Source: Ceraceosorus guamensis
Lineage: Eukaryota > Basidiomycota > Exobasidiomycetes > Ceraceosorales > Ceraceosoraceae
Direction of reading: 5' to 3'
Length of the DNA: 64,000 nt
Assembly (NCBI RefSeq): GCF_003144195.1
Contig: NW_020290005.1
Coordinates: 248,001 to 312,000 of the forward strand
Part shown: in pieces, positions 59,245 through 64,000 of the stretch
Position numbering within the stretch: the stretch's first letter is position 1
Layout: each line of letters begins with the position of its first letter
Notes under the pieces: generated by a model
Seen by the model: the letters and a program-made list of their open reading frames with translations, nothing else
What the model was told of the DNA's origin: nothing
Database searches by the model: none
Made by a program: the position numbers and the translations under genes

Positions 59245-60147
59245 TTACCTATCCGCACCTTGACCCCTCGACAACTCTCCCTGAAGCTGCCCTAATCTTC
59301 TACCCTCTTCCTCCACAGCGTCTCTAGCAATTCTGACTCTCTCTTTATTTTCCCTTTCTTGCCTTTCTTCCTCTTCCCTCGCGCGCATCTTTTCGTACTC
59401 TGAGGAGGGCCTGCTCGAGGACCCGAACAAGGATGCGGAGTCAACGGCTCGAGGTGGCCGCTCCGGCACGCCCAGAATGCTGCAAACGCTGTGCCAGACT
59501 TCCTGGCCTGTGTCGTCAAGGTGGAGGTCGTTTGCGTCAGAGGAGAGTCAGGGTGCTACGGGTGCTTTGTTTGCGGATTCACCTCTCATGTGGCTTAGCA
59601 GCTGCACTTCCCTCGTGTCTTTGTTCACTGCACGATACGGTGCGAGAGGAGTATCCGAGATCGTCAGAAAAGGCTGTGCACCCATCGCAGTGTGGCGTAG
59701 TTTTGGAGTCCGAACAGGTGGGGCAGACGCTGTGCTGCATATGTCCACCAGTCATGGCATATATGCGCTCGCCTTGGCCGCCACTCTTCGAAGTCACTCA
59801 CATAGTTGGATTCTGAGCAAATAAGGTCGCATTTCAAGCTGCTCCGATTCATTCGCTGCGCTTTCCTCATTGCTTTGAGTCAGCTCCTCCTTTGCCCTCC
59901 TGATCACCTCGAATTTTGCATTGGGATTAGCAAAGACGATTCCTGGCAAGCGTTTCTTGACAAAATCTTGAACTCCCTGATGATTGACCGCTCCTTTACC
60001 TGGCACTTCGACAGAGATGGAGACGAGACTTGGAACGTTGTAATGAGGAGAGAGGTTGTTGTACAGCTTGAACAGCTCTGATGCCGCAACAGGACCTCTC
60101 TTTGCCCGTCGGGTCGACCCGGCTAGCCGCGCCAAGGTGGGAATCAT
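59245..60147 (-). CDS. Mitochondrial ribosomal protein, L51/S25/CI-B8 domain
   Basis: Exons 60147-59802, 59729-59583 and 59507-59245 total 756 bases, 251 residues. The first exon holds a thioredoxin-like L51/S25/CI-B8 domain: ELFKLYNNLSPHYNVPSLVSI, then GVQDFVKKRLPGIVFANPNAKFEVIRR, the pattern of Mrp49 (mL61) and mS25 proteins. The first 20 residues (MIPTLARLAGSTRRAKRGP) are basic and free of acidic residues, fitting a mitochondrial import signal. Exons 2-3 continue RIQLSSAPPVRTPK, REVQLLSHMRGQEVWHSV and a long Glu/Arg-rich C-terminal helix (REEEERQERENKERVRIARD), longer than in yeast. The acceptor of exon 2 is the only one nearby keeping the frame. Whether it is the large- or small-subunit member is not decided. 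Confidence 0.75.
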
Positions 60148-60915
60148 GCTGGCACGGGTGCGTAAAAGCTAGCCAGCGCAAAGTTCGGACCGAATCTCAG
60201 ATGGAGGCGCCTGGAATGTCGCCCTCGATGGGGGCGAAGATTCGAAAACGGAGGGAATTGCGGTTGTGGGCGTATACGGTAGGGAAAGACGAGATGCCAA
60301 GGGTCTTGGTCGAAGAGTAATGATCAGATCAGATGAAATCACGAATTCTTATTAGAGAAGTATACCTAAAGCGCAGGCACGTGATTGAGTCACTGTTATG
60401 CTATGCGAGATCAGCTTTCTCGTGCGGCACCACTCGTGACTCAAATTGATGTGATTCGCGCATCGAAAGGGGCGGTGCTCGCGCGCGTGGGCTGTGTGTC
60501 CACAGCAGCCTGATAGCTGCGCGACACGAACGCACAGCATGCACTGCACAGCACGACAGCCCTTTGTACATGTACATATGCTTATTGATTTCACTGCTTG
60601 ATTTTGTGGCTTGCCCTTGAGTATCCTTGCTGTAGGTGTGTTGCCTTGTGCTCAGCAGCTGCCATGCGATAACACCCAAACTCATGACTGTGAATGCAAG
60701 GAAGGGCCTTTGAGTGCATCCCGCTCACCGTTGCGTCCAATGTTCTGAAGGATCGACGGTCAGCCTAGCAGGCGCCCTTCATTTCCACAGCTAGCCCCGA
60801 GCTTCAACACAACGACATCCGCTCTGGCCGACCGACTTCAACGCGCAGCTCATCAACCGACCTGCATTCAGCAACAAAAGGATCTTCCTGATAGCCAGGT
60901 CCGCACTAAGCCACC
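60148..60915. other. Divergent promoter region
   Basis: 768 bases between the mitochondrial ribosomal gene (-) and the Rab7-like gene (+). AAATCACGAATTC at about 60337 and CACTCGTGACTC at about 60431 belong to the dispersed motif family. No gene is recognised. Confidence 0.5.
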
Positions 60916-63473
60916 ATGCCGTCGCGCTCCGATGAGGCGTCGTCAAGTCGCCAGCAGTACGCGTCCACTTCCACCATCTCTTCCCAATCGCCTGGACGAC
61001 GAGCGCTCAAGGTGGTGCTCATCGGCTCAGCAGGCGTAGGTAAGACGGCTTTGAGGGACCACGTGAGTGTCGCTCCTTGTTGTGCGCAATGCTGAAGCCG
61101 GACACATTGACCCAAGGAACGCTCTGCTCCACCCACAAGTGGCATACCAACCGCTTCAACGCTTCTTACAGGGCGACCATTGGCGCTGACTTTGTCACAA
61201 AGCAGATCGACAGACCAGATCCTCCGCCCAGAACGAGGCGGCCAAAGGGAGGCACCATCAGCGTCGCTGTCTGGGATGTGAGTGGTGCAGCAGCACAGCT
61301 TTGGCACACCATTACATCGCACTGATGGACGCGTGTTCCCCCACCGCAGACTGCAGGCCAGGAGCGGTTTCGCTCATTGGGTAGAGCCTTTTACCGAGGT
61401 GCAGATGCCGTCATACTCGCTTACGACGTTACCCGTCCAGAGACGCTATGCGAGACAAAGATCTGGTGGGCGGAGTTCAAAAGCGCCAATGGCTTCCACA
61501 GTAGAGCACCCGCCAAAGGCGCCAAAGGAGCTGGCATGCACCATCAGCGCGCCGAAGATGAGGAGGCCCTGCAAACTTGGTTGAAGACGGTCACGCTGGT
61601 CGCTGTTGGATGCAAAGCAGACCTGTTGAGCTTAGAAAGGGAAGCCGATTCGACTGGTGGGGGACGCAATAGGGCACCAAGCGAAGCGCAGAACTGGTTT
61701 GACGGATTGCTGCGGCAGGATTTGGAAGAGCCAAAAGAAGCAGGCTCAAACAGGAACCACGAGGAGCGCGATACGTCAGAAGCTCAGCACGCAGCCGAGC
61801 CATACGATATGTCTGAGAACAATGTGACGCAAGCAGACAACAGCGAAGATTATGTTGCTGCATCTTCATCCTCTTCCGACAGCGGGCCGACCGCTCGACC
61901 GCCCCTGAGCACGCGCGGAAGTGATCCAAGCGGAAGCCGTCCGAATTCGACGACAACCATACATGCCGAGCCTACCAGCTTAGTTGGCGTCGAGCCTCAG
62001 CAGCCCAGCTCAAAGCAGCAGCTTAATGATGACAAGCCTGCAGACGCGCAGCTTCATGCCAGACGGTCAATCGCATCGATCAATCTCGTTCACGCGGAGA
62101 CGGAGCCCGATCCCGAAAGACCTGCTCCGAATGCCGGCAATTCGCGCATCGTGCACTCACCAGAGGCGGAAGTAGGAGAGCCAGATGAGACGGCAGGCGA
62201 AGGCGATGCGGCTGGCAACGCGGAAACTGTCGAAGCGAGCAGCACCACCGAGGCCGCCCGAAATATTCCGACCAATCAGAAGCGCAAGAACGACACCTTG
62301 TCGATCTCGACCTCCTACGGAATCACACCGCCCGCCACTCGAACAGACGGTCAACGAGCGAAAGTTGCTCGCACGCCCACACGAGTCAGAGGCAGGTACG
62401 ATAGCGCGGCTAGCGTGGCCAGTACCATCGCTGGCGGAGCTAGTCTGTACCACACGCCTAGAGGCAGCACGATGTATTCGTTCAATTCGAGCTCCAGCGA
62501 GGAAAGTCGGCAGCGTGCTGAAGCAGTCGCGCGCACACCTCGTCCTGAACCCGAAGACCAAACCAATGACAGCGGAGATGGGGAGAAGACTCCTCGCGGT
62601 GAAGCTGAAGCAGCGCAAGGCAGCGATCCAAGTGCGTTCGACGTGACCGCTTTGGAGAGAGCATTGCATCAGGCGCACAATGAGCCAGGGCAAGGAGATG
62701 AGGCGCAGCCCTCCGTGAGCGAAGATGAAAACGGCTCTGCCTACTCACAGCAGATCAGACCGGGCCAGCTGGAAGGCGAGCCGATTCCCTTCCCAAGCAC
62801 ACCATCTGCGGACCGAATAGCTGACGTTAGGCGTGCTGCCAGGTCTCGCAAGGGATCCAGCAACGCGGCACGGACCTCTGCGGCCCGAAGCAAGAGCAGA
62901 ATGGGCGGCGACAAATCAAATTTGCAGCCTCCAGCCTTGGAGTTGCCTGCTCGACCCACAACGCTGTACGAGGCACCGCCCGTTTCGGTAGGCTCTGGCT
63001 TTTTGCATCGTGCCGCGGCCGAATCGAGTGGCGCGTCAAACGCACAGGATGCCGGCGCGCATGGAGGTCTTTCTCTGGATGAAGAAAGCGTGAGGAGCGA
63101 ATCTGACTATGATGCTGCTTGCGAGGATGACGAGGAACCCATGGCGCCCACGCAAGGCTTTGTCCTGCACCTCACATCAGCAAAGACGGGGCAAGGCGTG
63201 TCTGGCGTGTTTGAAGAGCTCATCGAGCGAGTGTCTCAGAGGTGGGAGGTGGAGGAGTGGGAAGAGAGACAGGCACAACACTTGAACGGAGGGTTCGGAG
63301 TGGATGTGGATGGCAAGACGAAGGAGAGGAACGTCAAGGGAAAGGGATGGTGGAGGTTCGGCAGAGGACAGCAAAACGTAGAGTTGACGTGGGAGCAGAG
63401 GGAGGAGATTCAGGTTCGCAGAGGCATTCGGATAGCTGCTGGCAAGGAACCGCGAAATTGCTGCGGTACTTGA
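60916..63473 (+). CDS. Rab7-like GTPase with a very long insertion before G5
   Basis: Exons 60916-61062, 61140-61277 and 61350-63473 total 2409 bases, 802 residues, against about 205 for ordinary Rabs. A 30-residue Ser-rich leader precedes [20 protein letters not shown] (P-loop GSAGVGKT), [18 protein letters not shown] (switch I, strongly Rab7-like), [33 protein letters not shown] (switch II), then [10 protein letters not shown] (G4 near residue 180). About 510 residues of disordered, Ser/Glu/Ala-rich sequence follow. The fold resumes with [25 protein letters not shown] (G5 TSAK near 702), more charged sequence and the terminus PRNCCGT, a plausible Rab geranylgeranylation signal of the CCxx kind. 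G4 has Cys where nearly all Ras-family proteins have Asn (NKxD). It is paralogous to ypt7 at the other end of the window. Its cellular role is unknown; a vacuolar or endosomal one is a guess from the switch sequences. Confidence 0.85.
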
Positions 63474-64000
63474 GTCGAAGGTTGTCAGAATGCTGCGTAT
63501 CTGAAGGTGACACGAGTGGCGGTCTCGCCGTCGCCGCACGATGCGATCTTGCTTGCCAATTGTGCATCGTCTAAACGAAGCTGTTCGCCGAAGCTATGCA
63601 AGAACGTTACATTGTTGCTTGTGATACCACAACATCTTGAGTCAATGCGACCAACGCTCTCAAAGACTGCCGTGTCACGAGCCAGCGAAGTGCGAGCGCG
63701 ATCGTTGAGTAGCCTGATTACATGCGCAGCACCGGCTGGAAGGTGCCTTTCGTGGATATATTTTTGGCCTTGGGCCTCGATCGCAGGCGCACAGTCACTC
63801 GAGCTTGTTGGCCTTGGCGCGTCCAGGCCGATCGATGATTGCTGCCCCCGCATTCGTGATTCGTGATTTAGATTCTGATTTGGTGCACCGTGCACGCAAT
63901 CGCGTGAATCGCGTGAATCTTCTGCGCAGTGCGCCAATTAAGCGCTCATGCGGCCTCGTGCGCCTCCACTTTCACTCACATTATAGAGACGTTGGTCAGC
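63474..64000. other. Downstream intergenic region to window end
   Basis: 527 bases with no recognised gene. ATTCGTGATTCGTGATT at about 63852-63868 and tandem CGCGTGAAT units at about 63901-63919 are members of the dispersed motif family. Confidence 0.5.

Overview
The window is nuclear DNA of a basidiomycete fungus. Seventeen protein-coding genes can be read. Sixteen are split by short introns, mostly 57-110 bases, with strong GTRAGT donors and short pyrimidine-AG acceptors. I assembled each by joining exons so that the frame is kept and the family alignment is continuous. The gene set, the intergenic CACGA-type motif family and the gene architectures suggest Ustilaginomycotina. That placement is inference; no rRNA or marker gene is present. 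No tRNA, rRNA, transposon, virus-like element or CRISPR array was recognised.

Layout. 0.6-2.0 kb: Ypt7/Rab7 GTPase (+), convergent with a Vsb1-type vacuolar SulP transporter (-, 2.5-7.0 kb). 8.8-13.2 kb: copper P-type ATPase Ccc2 (+), convergent with a heat-shock-factor-type regulator (-, 13.4-15.7 kb). 16.8-18.4 kb: tRNA m1G9 methyltransferase Trm10 (+). 19.3-22.6 kb: Bni4-like septum scaffold (-). 26.2-30.1 kb: Ssn6/Cyc8 co-repressor (-). 36.0-40.5 kb: C2-domain phosphatidylserine decarboxylase, Psd2 type (-). 41.8-44.1 kb: PRMT3 arginine methyltransferase (+), almost touching an ING/PHD protein (-, 44.2-46.4 kb). 46.9-52.6 kb: a 1652-residue protein with the architecture of a Red1/SYCP2-type meiotic axis protein (+). 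52.9-54.2 kb: NOSIP-like U-box/RING protein (-). 54.7-56.6 kb: spliceosomal WD40 protein Prp46/PLRG1 (+). 57.6-58.8 kb: UBE2W-type ubiquitin-conjugating enzyme (+). 59.2-60.1 kb: L51/S25/CI-B8 mitochondrial ribosomal protein (-). 60.9-63.5 kb: a giant Rab7-like GTPase (+).

Two long gene-free stretches stand out: 22.6-26.2 kb and 30.1-36.0 kb. They flank SSN6 and carry TATA boxes and many copies of a CACGA-type motif. Most neighbours share no pathway. Weak themes are vacuole/Golgi membrane biology at the left end (Ypt7, Vsb1-like, Ccc2), and chromatin or RNA-processing functions from 41 to 57 kb (PRMT3, ING, NOSIP, Prp46).

The most unusual observations are: a 6-base exon in ypt7; a 9-base exon that carries the catalytic Cys of the UBE2W-type E2; a GC-AG intron in trm10; a Rab7-like GTPase with about 510 extra residues between G4 and G5 and an altered G4 motif; the candidate axis protein; a PRMT3 with a degraded zinc finger; and intergenic palindromes and motif families.
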